This document shows, one piece after another, positions 1 through 9,845 of a stretch of DNA of 64,000 bases. A program made the translations under genes and the position numbers. Within the stretch, counting starts at the first letter, position 1. Each line of letters opens with the position of its first letter. The stretch lies in the NCBI GenBank assembly GCA_002699125.1, contig PABI01000122.1, positions 1 through 64,000 on the forward strand, given 5' to 3'. Under the pieces are notes generated by a model, which did no database searches, was not told the DNA's origin, and saw only the letters and a program-made list of their open reading frames with translations. Source of the stretch: Anaerolineaceae bacterium. GTDB taxonomy: Bacteria; Chloroflexota; Anaerolineae; Promineifilales; Promineifilaceae.

Positions 1-93
1 ACCACGATTTATCAACTGAAGCAGGGATTGTTGAGTAGTTACATGCGTGACCAGTTGCGCCAGCCTTCTATCTCCATGCTCCCTGCGTAAGTC

Positions 94-513
94 CTAATGT
101 TTAAAAGTCATTCCATCGGTCAGGCTGATTTGCAAAGTGTAAGACGGTAAAATGACGTCTCCAGTATTGGTGATGGTTGCCGTAATATTTATCGAATCAC
201 CTGGAGCTATTTGCGTCTCCTTTATTCCCAAGTTCGTTTCTACCTGGGGCTCCGGATTTAAGGGATCAGTTTCTGAAAGCATACTGTCAACAATGGTGTT
301 TCCCTGCGGTATATTGCTTTCTGAAAGACTGTTTGTGTTAAAGGAATGAAAGTCGCTGACGGAGGGACTTCCTGTTGCTGCAAATGAATCTATACTTGCT
401 GGAAGAGTATCGGTATACGCTGCTACTGGTGAGCTGGCCACAAGTAGAAGAAGAAACACGGCAAAAAATAGATATCCTAACTGGGCAACTTTAAGATGGG
501 AAATACGCTGCAT
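94..513 (-). CDS. Short secreted protein with a truncated DUF11-like domain
   Basis: A 139-residue protein. The ATG at 513 is preferred because GGAGGG lies 7 bases upstream; an earlier in-frame ATG at 594 would put 27 polar residues before the signal peptide. Residues about 8-32 form a hydrophobic export signal ending SSPVAA. The middle is Ser/Thr-rich and low in complexity. The last 40 residues (QIAPGDSINITATITNTGD) look like the first strands of a DUF11/CARDB-type Ig-like domain, which normally runs longer. The stop therefore seems to cut the domain, and the gene may be the shortened remnant of a surface protein. No function can be assigned. Neighbouring sequence to its left contains no recognisable continuation. 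Confidence 0.5.
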   Translation of the reverse strand: MQRISHLKVAQLGYLFFAVFLLLLVASSPVAAYTDTLPASIDSFAATGSPSVSDFHSFNTNSLSESNIPQGNTIVDSMLSETDPLNPEPQVETNLGIKETQIAPGDSINITATITNTGDVILPSYTLQISLTDGMTFKH

Positions 514-681
514 TGAAAAACCCTCCTCAATCTGGTTAATGTGTTCCATCAAATGTGTTAATCGCCTATTAATCTTTCGTAAATTTAAAATCAACTTACA
601 TACTAAATGTCATTCGGCCGTTTTTTCGGACAAAATTCCCCAAATTGCGCCAGGCCCACCCAACACCCCCTTCGTGGGCAT

Positions 682-717
682 CGCGTCAGGCAAGCAATGA
701 CCCCGCGTCAGGCAAGC
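682..717. promoter_or_regulatory. 14-base direct repeat with 22-base period upstream of the macroglobulin gene
   Basis: CGCGTCAGGCAAGC occurs at 682-695 and again, identically, at 704-717, so the period is 22 bases or about two helical turns. It lies roughly 120-155 bases before the start at 837 and between divergent genes. Direct repeats with such a period are typical binding sites for dimeric or cooperative regulators, but no regulator is known here and the assignment is inference. Confidence 0.3.
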
Positions 718-836
718 CCCACCTCAGAGCACGTATCCTGTAAACAAAGACTCATAATCAGTAATCGGTAAACAGATTACCGCTTACGGATCATCGATTA
801 CCGATGACGGACTACTGCACCTCAGGGGGTACAACC

Positions 837-3800
837 ATGAAACAGCGCCTGCGATTTTTGCTCACTTTCTTTACCATTTTAATGATTTTGGCCGCGTGCC
901 AGGGCAACCGACCAACGACACCAACGCCCACGGCCGTTTCCACCACCCGCACCGAAACAATAGAAATAGAGGACCCAGAACCTACCGCCCAGCCCACGGC
1001 CGTTCCCGATCATCTCGCCTGGGAACACCTCGGCAGCTTCGCCCTGGACGACTTCCCGCCCGACGCCGCGCTGGTCCTCCAGTTCAACCAGCCGATGGAA
1101 ACCACCGCGCCCCAACCGCTCCTCTTCTCCCCGCCCGTGCGCGGCACGTTTGAATGGAGCGACAACAACACCGTCCTCACCTTCACCCCCGATGAAGGCT
1201 TTAGCACCAATCGCAGCTACTGGGTGAACCTGCACGCCTCCGTCAAAAGCCGCAGCGGCCTGGAATTCACCTCCGTACAGCGCTGGCAAATCAGAACCCA
1301 AAACACGCCCCTCATCAGCCGCCGTATCCCCAGTGGCACCACCGTTACCGAACGTCAACCCAGCTTTGCCCTCATGTTTAACCGGGAGATGGATCGTGAG
1401 ACGGTGGAAGACGCCATCGCCATCTTGCCTGCGATTGATTACACGCTGGAATGGGATGACAACACCCTAAACCTCATCGTGGAAGAGCAGCTCACCTTTG
1501 GCACCGAATATGAATTTAGCGTGGCCAAAACGGCCGTTGACCAAACCAACCGTCATTTAGCCCAACCCTACACCTGGACCATCCAGCTAGCCGAGCCGCT
1601 CGCCGACGTCACCTGGCCCACCGCCAGCAACCACCTCGCCCCTATCGTCCTCCAATTTAACTACGCCATGGATATCGACCAGCTGAGCGAGGTGCTGGAA
1701 ATCAAACCATCCATCAGCGGCAAGCTCAGCTGGAGCAACGATTACAAACGAATCGAGCTGGATCCGGAAAACCAGCTGCCCGCCGACACCACCTACACCA
1801 TCAGCTTCAGCAGTCCGCTGCGCGATGTAAACGGCGAGGAACTGCCCCAACCCGAAGCAGTGACCTTTACCACCCCACCCGTCATCCTTTCCGCTACGCC
1901 CAGAGGAGACAACAACCATCCGGCCGACACGATCAAGCTGCGCTTTGACCGGCTGATGGACCCCGTAAGCACCGAAGTCGCTTTCCAGATTGAACCGGCC
2001 ACCAGTGGCAGCTTCCGCTGGGAAGAAACCACGCTTATTTTTACGCCAGAAGATGGCTATCTGGCCGAAAATAGCAGCTACACTGTCACCATCGCCCCCA
2101 CGGCCCTCAGTGCCGAGGGCGAGCCGGTGCTCAATGATATTTACACCTGGGAATTCACCACCAAGGCGCTGCAAGATGTGGCCAACTTTGGTTACGGACC
2201 CAATGCCCAGGTGCTGGATGCCAACGGCCGTCGCGCCATTCAGTTCCAGGCATTCCGTCGCGATAATCTCCAGTTCAACTTCGAGCTGTACCAGCTCACC
2301 ATCAACCAGTTTCTGGAGCGGTACAATTCCGGTTTTCACGGCTGGATTTGGCAAGAGGAAGAAGACACCTCAATCGACATCGACGGCACCGAGCTGGTGG
2401 CTGAATGGCAAATGACCAGCGCCAGCCCGCTGCAAGAATGGGCCAACGTGCAGGAAGCGATCATTCCTGCTGACGTGCCGCCCGGCCTCTACATCCTCAA
2501 CCTGGTTGCCGGCAACGTCAACGACCAGCTCATCCTCGTCATCAGCGAAAACACGGTTGCGGTGAAACAGGCCGATGAGCAGCTGCTGGTCTGGGTGACC
2601 GACATCAACGATGCACCTATCGCCAATGCCGCCGTCACAATTTATGCCCGCAATGGCAGCGTCATCGCCAGCGGTCAGGCCAACGATGAAGGCCTGTTTG
2701 AGACCATGCTACCCGTATTCGAAGAAGGCGGCCCACCGGCCACCGAACCGCTGATCGTCGCCGCCCAGGTGGGCGATGATGTCACCCTCACCGGCCTCTC
2801 CAACGAATGGCAAAGCAGCAGCGGCTACTACAACTGGCAGTCCGGCCATCCCGCCGATGCCCAATCCGCCGCTTTTGTCTACACCGAACGGCCGATTTAC
2901 AAACCCGGCCAAACAGTTTATTTCAAAGCCATCGTGCGCCTGGATGACGATGCCCTGCTTTCTGTGCCGCCGGCCGGAACGGCCGTTACCATTCGCATTC
3001 GTGACGCCCGCCAAAACGTGGTGCAAACCCAGGAGCTGACCACCAACAGCTTCGGCACGGTTAATGGTCAATTCCAGATTGCCGAAGGGGCCTCACTGGG
3101 CATCTACACCATTGAAGCCACCTTTAACGGCACGGCCCACCCGCAAATCTTCAAAGTGGAAGATTACCGCAAGCCCGATTACGAAGTCACCGTCAGCACC
3201 GACGCTGCCGCCTACGTGCGCGGCGATACGGCCGAAGTCACCATCGACACCGCCTACTTTTTTGGCGAACCGGTGGCTAACGCCGAAGTCACCTTGAAGC
3301 GCTTCCAGGTGCAGCCCGACTGGTACACGGATGGCCTCTACACCTGGTACCAGCTGTACGGCGTCAACGATTTACGCGGCACAACGGATGCCAACGGCCG
3401 TCTCACCCTCAACGTTGGTCTAAGTGGTGACGGCCTCTACTTTGAGCAAAATAACTGGAACAGCAGCCTGGGCCAGATTCAATGGGGGCTGGAAGCCACC
3501 GTCGATGACGGCAGTCGCCAAACTGTCAGCGGCCACGCCGTCATCACCATTTATGATGCCGTGGAATATCTAAGCGTGGACACAGGCGGCTACGTACAGG
3601 AACCGGGCAGCCCGTTCCGCATCAGCGCCAACGTGCAAACGGTATTTGATGAACCGGTCGCCAATCGCCAACTAGAACTCAGCCTACGCCGCTGGAACCG
3701 CAACACTTACGAGTATGATACCGTGGTGCAATCCGCTGAATTGACCACTGGCGAAAACGGCCGTGCCAATCTCAACTTCACCATTGAAGAACCCGGCTAC

Positions 3801-6638
3801 TACCAGATTCGCGTCACCGGGCAAGACCGCCAGGGGCACGCCATGACCTACACCAGCTGGGTCTACGCCTTCAGCGACTTTTATTCCAATTGGTACGGCA
3901 GCGACAGCGGCGATATGCACCTGGTAGCTGATAAAGACGAATATCGTCCCGGCGACGTGGCTCACATTCTGGTGGAATCCAACTTCAGCGGCCCGGCGCT
4001 GCTCACCGTCGAGCGCGGCGGCATCCGCCGGCAGGAATTGGTGGAGCTGACTGCACCAATCACCAGAGTGCCGGTCACCATTGAAGAGGGCGATGTGCCT
4101 AATGTCTATGTAGCCATCAACGCCTGGCAAGAGCAAGACACCACGCTGACAGAAAATACGGGCAGCAGCCTGCCGGACAGCCGCCTTATTTCCAGTTATG
4201 TCAATCTGTCCGTGCCCGCCTTTAGCAAGCGGCTCAATGTGGCCATTACGACTGACAAGGAAGAATACGCCCCCGGCGAAGAAGCCACCTTTACCGTGCG
4301 CGTCACCAACTATCGCGGCGAGCCGGTCTCGGCCGAACTGTCACTGGCGCTGGTGGATGAAGCCATCTTCGCCCTCAGCCCGGAGCTAAACGGCCTGATG
4401 TACGATTCATTTTATTATGAGCGAGGCAGCACGGTGAACACCTACAACGCCATGCACCCCACCCGTTATTTGTGGGAAGGCGGCATGGGCGGTGGCGGTG
4501 GCGATGGCGGCATGACCGGCGGGCCACGCCAGGATTTCCCGGATACGGCCGTTTGGGAACCCGTCCTTCACACCGATTTCAACGGCGAAGTTTCTGTCAC
4601 CACCACCTTGCCGGACAGCCTCACCAGCTGGCGGGCCACGGCCAAAGCCACCACCGCCGACACTCAGGTGGGCGAAGCCATGACCAACGTCATCACCAAG
4701 CAGGATGTCATCATACGGCCGCTCCTGCCGCGCATCCTCACCGCCGGGGACACCATGGCCTTGTCGGCCATCGTACACAATTACAGTGATTCCGTTCAGG
4801 AACTGGTTGTGGAATTGGAGACCGGAGATTTGGGGCTTGAAATTGGCGGCGAGGTGGCGCAAACCATTACCTTACAGGCGGGGCAGCAGCGCATTGTTGG
4901 CTGGCCGGTTGAAGCGATTGAAGCGGGCGAGGTGGCGGTGTTGATTACGGCCGTTCCCATAAGCGGAACAGCAGGTTCCGCAGGTTCCGGCCCAAGCGAC
5001 GCCATCCAACTGCCGCTCACCATCCAACCGCTGGCCATCCCCGATGTCACCACCGAAGTGGGCCAGTTTACGGGCCGCTTTGAGACCATCGTCACCGTGC
5101 CCGAAGACGCCCTGCCGCTGAGCCAGGTTGAGGTTCAGCTCAGCCGCTCCATCGCGGGCAGCATGTTGGAAGGGCTGCAATACCTCACCGGCTATCCTTA
5201 CGGTTGCGTGGAGCAAACGATGAGCAAAGCCCTGCCCAACGCCGTTGTCGGGCGGGCCATGAACCAGCTTGGCGTCACCAATCCCACGCTGCAAGCCGAG
5301 CTGCCGGGGCAGATCAACGCCAGCATCCAGCGGCTGTACGGCTTCCAGCACTACGACGGCGGTTGGGGCTGGTGGTACGATGACAACAGCCACGACTACC
5401 AGACCGCCTGGGTCATCTTTGGCCTGGCCCAGGTAGCTGACGCCGGCTACGAAATTGATCCCGGTGTAATCGAGCGCGGCGTGGAATGGCTCAACAACCG
5501 GCCGCCGGCCGAGGTCGATGCCCGCACCCGTGCCTTTGCCTACTATGCCATGGCGCTGGCCGGCCTGCCCAACGAGGCGCTCACGCGCAACCTGACCGAA
5601 AATCGCCATATCCTCAACGGCGATGAGTTCAGCCTGGCCGCCCTGGCCCTGACGCTGCATGAAATGGGTGAAGATGAATTGGCAGCCGAAGTGCTGGCGG
5701 AATTGGGGGAAACGGCCGTTTCCCGCGATGGCTCCGTTTATTGGCAAGGCGCTTCCGAGGATGGCTATTACGACAACAAAGTCATGGCCTCCAACACTCG
5801 CACCACCGCCATTGCCCTGAGCGCCTACAGCCAGATTCAGCCCAGCAGCGAGCTCATCCCCGGCATGGTGCGTTGGCTCATGGCCCAGCGGCGCAGCCAG
5901 GGCTGGGGCACCACCAACGAAACGTCGTTTGCCATCCTGGGTCTGACCGACCACCTGCTGGCGACCAGTTACAATGAAGCCGCCGCCAACACCAGCTACA
6001 CGGTGCAGGTCAACGGCCAGACCGTCGCCAGCGGCACGCTGGGGCGCGGCGAACCGGCCGTCTCCCTGACGATTCCGTTGGACGACCTGCAAACCGGAGA
6101 AAACGAGGTGATCCTGACCCAAAGCGGCAGCGGGCGACTGTACTTTGTGCTGAACGGCCGTATGTTTGTCCCCAGCGGTGAAATTGAAGCCGCCGGCGAA
6201 GTCACCGTCACCCGCCGCTACCTGGATGGTGAAACGGGCCAGCCACTGGAAACGGTTGAAGCCGGCCAGCTGGTACAAATCCGCCTCACGGTGGACCTGC
6301 CGACCCAGGGCAGCTACATCATCATCGAAGACCATCTGCCCGGCGGCCTGGAAGCGCTCAACGAAGGGCTGGCCACCACCAGCCACGTCGCCGACGCTTA
6401 CAATGGACCAACCTACCGCTGGCAGCAGCTTGGCTACAATTACAAAGAGGTGTTTGGCGACCGCGTCAGCTTCTTTGTCACCGAGATGGACCCGCGCCCG
6501 CTGACGATCAATTACTACGCCCGGGCCACGCAGGCCGGCAGCTTCACCGCCATGCCCACCGAAGTGTCCGCCATGTACGATGCCACCCTGTGGGGCCGAT
6601 CGGCCAGCAATCAAATTGTGATTGAATCACCGGAATAA
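837..6638 (+). CDS. Bacterial alpha-2-macroglobulin family lipoprotein (thioester protease trap)
   Basis: A 1933-residue periplasmic or surface lipoprotein. The ATG at 837 follows AGGGGG; an ATG at 804 would give a poorer signal sequence. A signal peptide ends in the lipobox LAAC with the lipidated Cys near residue 19. Residues about 60-470 hold three or four Big_5/SbsA-like Ig domains, followed by the MG2, MG and bait-region domains. A Gly-rich stretch (GGMGGGGGDGGM) and the PDTAVWEP motif mark the A2M domain. The thioester motif CVEQ is at residues 1457-1460, inside an alpha/alpha-toroid domain. Proteins of this family trap proteases through the Cys-Gln thioester. The usual partner, penicillin-binding protein 1C, is not adjacent. 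The length is greater than the E. coli homologue (about 1650) because of the N-terminal Ig repeats. Confidence 0.93.
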   Translation: MKQRLRFLLTFFTILMILAACQGNRPTTPTPTAVSTTRTETIEIEDPEPTAQPTAVPDHLAWEHLGSFALDDFPPDAALVLQFNQPMETTAPQPLLFSPPVRGTFEWSDNNTVLTFTPDEGFSTNRSYWVNLHASVKSRSGLEFTSVQRWQIRTQNTPLISRRIPSGTTVTERQPSFALMFNREMDRETVEDAIAILPAIDYTLEWDDNTLNLIVEEQLTFGTEYEFSVAKTAVDQTNRHLAQPYTWTIQLAEPLADVTWPTASNHLAPIVLQFNYAMDIDQLSEVLEIKPSISGKLSWSNDYKRIELDPENQLPADTTYTISFSSPLRDVNGEELPQPEAVTFTTPPVILSATPRGDNNHPADTIKLRFDRLMDPVSTEVAFQIEPATSGSFRWEETTLIFTPEDGYLAENSSYTVTIAPTALSAEGEPVLNDIYTWEFTTKALQDVANFGYGPNAQVLDANGRRAIQFQAFRRDNLQFNFELYQLTINQFLERYNSGFHGWIWQEEEDTSIDIDGTELVAEWQMTSASPLQEWANVQEAIIPADVPPGLYILNLVAGNVNDQLILVISENTVAVKQADEQLLVWVTDINDAPIANAAVTIYARNGSVIASGQANDEGLFETMLPVFEEGGPPATEPLIVAAQVGDDVTLTGLSNEWQSSSGYYNWQSGHPADAQSAAFVYTERPIYKPGQTVYFKAIVRLDDDALLSVPPAGTAVTIRIRDARQNVVQTQELTTNSFGTVNGQFQIAEGASLGIYTIEATFNGTAHPQIFKVEDYRKPDYEVTVSTDAAAYVRGDTAEVTIDTAYFFGEPVANAEVTLKRFQVQPDWYTDGLYTWYQLYGVNDLRGTTDANGRLTLNVGLSGDGLYFEQNNWNSSLGQIQWGLEATVDDGSRQTVSGHAVITIYDAVEYLSVDTGGYVQEPGSPFRISANVQTVFDEPVANRQLELSLRRWNRNTYEYDTVVQSAELTTGENGRANLNFTIEEPGYYQIRVTGQDRQGHAMTYTSWVYAFSDFYSNWYGSDSGDMHLVADKDEYRPGDVAHILVESNFSGPALLTVERGGIRRQELVELTAPITRVPVTIEEGDVPNVYVAINAWQEQDTTLTENTGSSLPDSRLISSYVNLSVPAFSKRLNVAITTDKEEYAPGEEATFTVRVTNYRGEPVSAELSLALVDEAIFALSPELNGLMYDSFYYERGSTVNTYNAMHPTRYLWEGGMGGGGGDGGMTGGPRQDFPDTAVWEPVLHTDFNGEVSVTTTLPDSLTSWRATAKATTADTQVGEAMTNVITKQDVIIRPLLPRILTAGDTMALSAIVHNYSDSVQELVVELETGDLGLEIGGEVAQTITLQAGQQRIVGWPVEAIEAGEVAVLITAVPISGTAGSAGSGPSDAIQLPLTIQPLAIPDVTTEVGQFTGRFETIVTVPEDALPLSQVEVQLSRSIAGSMLEGLQYLTGYPYGCVEQTMSKALPNAVVGRAMNQLGVTNPTLQAELPGQINASIQRLYGFQHYDGGWGWWYDDNSHDYQTAWVIFGLAQVADAGYEIDPGVIERGVEWLNNRPPAEVDARTRAFAYYAMALAGLPNEALTRNLTENRHILNGDEFSLAALALTLHEMGEDELAAEVLAELGETAVSRDGSVYWQGASEDGYYDNKVMASNTRTTAIALSAYSQIQPSSELIPGMVRWLMAQRRSQGWGTTNETSFAILGLTDHLLATSYNEAAANTSYTVQVNGQTVASGTLGRGEPAVSLTIPLDDLQTGENEVILTQSGSGRLYFVLNGRMFVPSGEIEAAGEVTVTRRYLDGETGQPLETVEAGQLVQIRLTVDLPTQGSYIIIEDHLPGGLEALNEGLATTSHVADAYNGPTYRWQQLGYNYKEVFGDRVSFFVTEMDPRPLTINYYARATQAGSFTAMPTEVSAMYDATLWGRSASNQIVIESPE

Positions 6639-6645
6639 ATATATC

Positions 6646-6674
6646 GTGGGGACGACCCGGCGGGTCGCCCCCAC
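6646..6674. repeat. REP-like GC-rich palindrome after the macroglobulin gene
   Basis: A 13-base arm (GTGGGGACGACCC) pairs with its complement across a GGC loop with one mismatch. It begins 7 bases after the stop codon. The arms resemble the GTAGGGGC palindromes near the RAYT gene at 50.7-51.6 kb, so this is probably a member of the same REP-like family. There is no T-run, so a role as intrinsic terminator is only possible. Confidence 0.55.
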
Positions 6675-6697
6675 ACAAATTGGTGATATCTTTACTA

Positions 6698-8971
6698 ATG
6701 AAACCTAAAATTATTGCGCTAATGATTTTCCTCTGGTTTTTGGCCGCATGCACGCCAGAGGCCACTGCTCCCACGCCAGAAATTGAAAGCCGCCCGACTA
6801 TCATTGCTACGGCCGTCGCCGCCGCAACGGAGACGATTGCACCAACGGCATCGGCCGTTCCCACCACCAGCACACCAGAAACGGCCGTACCCGAACCACC
6901 CGCCTTCACTCCCCGCTTCGATCGTTACCTGCCATTTTCCGCCGCGGAAGGTGGTACAAACAGCCTGACCGGCCTGGTACGCCAGGGAGATGGCTGGCAG
7001 CTTGAGCGCATCCCCTACCCGCCGGGGCCTGTTAATGAAGAACTTGGCCATGCTCTCGCCATCGACTCAACCGGCTCAGATTACGCCGTGGCCACGGATC
7101 GTTTATTAGCCCGAACCTTTGCCGGTGGCGCTGGTCCGGACAACCTGGCCGCGGGCAAGCTCTTCATCGTAGATTTAGCGACGGAAACCGTGGAGATTAT
7201 CGTGCCCGAGAACATCGTTTCAGCGAGTTGGGCACCCAACGGGCTGGATTTTGCCTACATTTTAGCCACGGATGAAACCTACGAACTGCGCTGGCGCACT
7301 GCCGACGGTGCGGATCGGTGGCTGGCAGCTGGCGTGCCGCACACGCTTGAGGTGTCGCCGGACGGCCGTTTCGTCGCCTTCACCCGCGAAACAGGCTATG
7401 ACCTGGACGGCAATGCGCCGGGCCTGTATGTGGTAAGCATCGAAACAGGCCTGGAAACGCAGATTTCGTCGCTGGATCGAGCCGGCTACGGCGGCGTCGG
7501 CGCTTATTGGCGACCGCATTGGACGCCGGACGGCAGCCAGGTTTTCCTCTTTGCCACCGCCGACGATGATCGTGCTGCCACACCGCATGAAGCAGGCTAC
7601 GTCTGGGCCGCTACCGACGGCAGCTTTAGCCACTTTCTACCCGAAATGGCCTTCCTGGCGCTGTTTGATAAGCCACTGCGCGAGCCAGAAAATCGCCTCT
7701 GTCTGGACGCCCCGGCCTTGTTTGCGGCCAACATGATGGTGGCGGGTATCGGTGAGTGCCAACCGTTTGCCAGCATACCTGAAAATTCCCAGCCGGTTTA
7801 TTTCAGCCTGGACCCCCAAACCGGCGCGGTGTCCTTAACCAACGTGCTGCCTTTAACTTCTTCGGCCCAACTGCTTACCTGGGATGTACCGGGTGAATCG
7901 GTACTGCTATTGGATGATGGAGTTGTTTTTAGCCAGAGCGTGCCGGCCGTTGCCACTACCCTGCACTTTGACCGGTTTTTGCCCTTTGCCGAAGTCGAAG
8001 GCAGCGGCAACAACCTTACCGGGCTGATCCAACAGGCAGACGGGTGGCAGCTGGCAACGATGCCTTATCCGGGAGGCACCTATTCAACTGACTCAGACTA
8101 CGCTCCAGCCACCAACCGGCTGTTGGCCTGGCGGTTTGCCGGCGGCGCTGGGCCGGGCCATATCGCTGTCGGCTCGCTTGCCATTATCGACGTGGCGACT
8201 GAGGATGAGCAGGTGATGGTGGCGGAAAACGTGGTAGCAGCCGGCTGGGCACCCAACGGGCTAGATTTTGCCTACATTTTGGCCACGCCAGAAACCTATG
8301 AGCTCCGCTGGCGCACGCCTGATGGCGATGACCAGCTATTGGCGGTTGATGTGCCCCATTCACTGCGTGTTTCGCCGGACGGCCGTTTCGTTGCCTTCAC
8401 CCGCGAATCACACTACGAGGTACCCAATACCCCACCCGGCCTGTACGTCGTGGACATCGAAACCGGTGTCGAGACGCAGATTTCGCCGCTGGATCGCGCT
8501 GGCTACGGTGGTACCGGCCTCTACTGGAAGCCGCACTGGACGCCCGACGGCAGCCAGGTTTTCCTCTACGCCACCGCCGATGATGATCGCGCTGCGACGC
8601 CGCATGAAGAAGGCTACGCTTGGGCCGCCGCTGATGGTAGCTTCAACCACTTTTTGCCGACGTCCAGCTTCCGGGCGTTCTTCAACGAAGAGCCGCTCAC
8701 CAATCCAGATTACGTGCGCTGCCTTGGCGAGCCGGCACTGTTTGCCGCTAACAGCATGGTGCTGCCCGTGGGCGAATGCCCACCGATGGGCATGGTCTAT
8801 CCAGAAACCGTAAAATTTGCCTATTTTCCCCTGGACGCCCAAACGGGTACGGTGGAGTTGGTGAACATCGTGCCTGGATTTGAATCGGCCAGACTGCTCA
8901 CGTGGGACGTGCCGGGCGAATCGGTCCTGCTGCTGGATGAGGGTGAAGTTGTGCGGGTAGACATCGAGTAA
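6698..8971 (+). CDS. Lipoprotein with two tandem TolB/WD40-like beta-propeller halves
   Basis: A 757-residue lipoprotein starting at the ATG at 6698; the longer frame from 6680 adds only MVISLL. The signal peptide ends in FLAAC. A Thr/Pro/Ala linker (residues 20-65) leads to two homologous halves, about 70-415 and 425-757. Each half starts with an FDR(Y/F)LPF motif and carries PD40/TolB-like motifs such as SPDGRFVAFTRE and PHWTPDGSQVFL. The halves are also very similar in DNA, with long identical runs, so the duplication is recent or kept homogeneous by gene conversion. The fold predicts a ligand- or peptide-binding scaffold on the outer cell surface, but no enzyme motif is visible. It follows the macroglobulin gene by 60 bases and may be cotranscribed with it. 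Confidence 0.8.
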   Translation: MKPKIIALMIFLWFLAACTPEATAPTPEIESRPTIIATAVAAATETIAPTASAVPTTSTPETAVPEPPAFTPRFDRYLPFSAAEGGTNSLTGLVRQGDGWQLERIPYPPGPVNEELGHALAIDSTGSDYAVATDRLLARTFAGGAGPDNLAAGKLFIVDLATETVEIIVPENIVSASWAPNGLDFAYILATDETYELRWRTADGADRWLAAGVPHTLEVSPDGRFVAFTRETGYDLDGNAPGLYVVSIETGLETQISSLDRAGYGGVGAYWRPHWTPDGSQVFLFATADDDRAATPHEAGYVWAATDGSFSHFLPEMAFLALFDKPLREPENRLCLDAPALFAANMMVAGIGECQPFASIPENSQPVYFSLDPQTGAVSLTNVLPLTSSAQLLTWDVPGESVLLLDDGVVFSQSVPAVATTLHFDRFLPFAEVEGSGNNLTGLIQQADGWQLATMPYPGGTYSTDSDYAPATNRLLAWRFAGGAGPGHIAVGSLAIIDVATEDEQVMVAENVVAAGWAPNGLDFAYILATPETYELRWRTPDGDDQLLAVDVPHSLRVSPDGRFVAFTRESHYEVPNTPPGLYVVDIETGVETQISPLDRAGYGGTGLYWKPHWTPDGSQVFLYATADDDRAATPHEEGYAWAAADGSFNHFLPTSSFRAFFNEEPLTNPDYVRCLGEPALFAANSMVLPVGECPPMGMVYPETVKFAYFPLDAQTGTVELVNIVPGFESARLLTWDVPGESVLLLDEGEVVRVDIE

Positions 8972-8987
8972 TTAGCAGAGTGGAGCT

Positions 8988-9170
8988 CTATTTTTGCTTG
9001 CTCTCAGTAACGAGCTCCCAAAATGCTAATGAAGCAAGGGTAGCAATCACACCAATTGCTGCAAAGCAGGGCGGTTCCTGGAAAAACCTTATTTCGATAA
9101 TAAGGCCGCAGGCAAAAAGACCAAGAAAAACCATCAATCCTACCAGCGCATTTCTTACATTTTTGTTCAT
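8988..9170 (-). CDS. Small two-helix membrane protein
   Basis: A 60-residue protein with two hydrophobic segments (about residues 9-28 and 36-52) separated by a short polar loop (RFFQEPP), ending in a charged tail (TESKQK). The composition is typical of a real small membrane protein. There is no strong ribosome binding site, and no family is recognised. It is convergent with the propeller lipoprotein; the inverted repeat GGAGCTC at 8982 and GAGCTCC at 9011 overlaps its 3' end. I am unsure whether it is expressed. Confidence 0.42.
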   Translation of the reverse strand: MNKNVRNALVGLMVFLGLFACGLIIEIRFFQEPPCFAAIGVIATLASLAFWELVTESKQK

Positions 9171-9228
9171 CTGACTGATTCCGACACGAATGAATCCAAC
9201 AATAACCTGATACTGCCGTTGATTTCCC

Positions 9229-9720
9229 CTAGCTCATCTTGCCCAACAGCGCCGTAAGCGCCCAGTGGGCGGGCAGGTAAAATGGCTCCTCGGTCAGCGC
9301 TTGTTGGTAATGCTGCATTGCCGTCTTGTACTGCCCTAAATTTTGGTAGGCGCGGCCTAAATTCATGTAAGGGAACTGGCGCGTTTCGTAACGCGGGGCA
9401 GCAGTGGCTTTTTCCAACCAGGGAATGGCTTCCTGCCACTTGTTCTGGTCAATCAGGTAGGCGCCGATGTCGTTGTAGGGATTGCCGTAAGTAGGATCCA
9501 CTTCAATCGCCTTTTCGCACATCTCAATCGCTTCCCGGATACGCCCCATCAGGCTGTAGGTCCAGCCGAGGAAGGTGTACGCTTCGGCCGTGGGATAGGT
9601 GGCGATGGATTGCTTGTACAGCTCAATGGCAACGCCAAGCTCGCCGTCCATTTGACGGCGATACGCCCGGTCAAAATAGACCATCGCTTTTTCACGGGTG
9701 ATTTCGTCATCGCTGGACAT
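9229..9720 (-). CDS. Tetratricopeptide repeat protein
   Basis: A 163-residue soluble protein made almost entirely of TPR units. Three to four 34-residue repeats are visible from about residue 12 to 155; examples are AEAYTFLGWTYSLMGRIREA, then NPYNDIGAYLIDQNKWQEA, then FPYMNLGRAYQNLGQYKTA. The family serves as a protein-protein interaction scaffold. There is no signal peptide or membrane segment, so it should be cytoplasmic. It lies upstream of and on the same strand as nothing obviously related; the HAD gene precedes it on the minus strand by 125 bases. No specific partner can be named. Confidence 0.85.
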   Translation of the reverse strand: MSSDDEITREKAMVYFDRAYRRQMDGELGVAIELYKQSIATYPTAEAYTFLGWTYSLMGRIREAIEMCEKAIEVDPTYGNPYNDIGAYLIDQNKWQEAIPWLEKATAAPRYETRQFPYMNLGRAYQNLGQYKTAMQHYQQALTEEPFYLPAHWALTALLGKMS

Positions 9721-9845
9721 GTGGGTAGTTTAACAAGCTGGCGCGATGATTCCAAGTGATATTTGGAGGTGGACAGGCGCGCAGGTTATCAGGTATTGCG
9801 TTCTCTTTTGCTTTGCAATCGTCCCAAAAGGTACAAAAATCTTGC

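Noticed and set aside
1587..2354. A 255-codon minus-strand open frame
   Set aside because: Antisense shadow of the Ig domains of the macroglobulin; Gly/Val-rich composition typical of antisense frames.
4872..6614. A 580-codon open frame on the minus strand opposite the macroglobulin gene
   Set aside because: It mirrors the plus-strand coding pattern of a GC-rich gene, has no family signature, and the plus-strand protein there carries the intact thioester domain.
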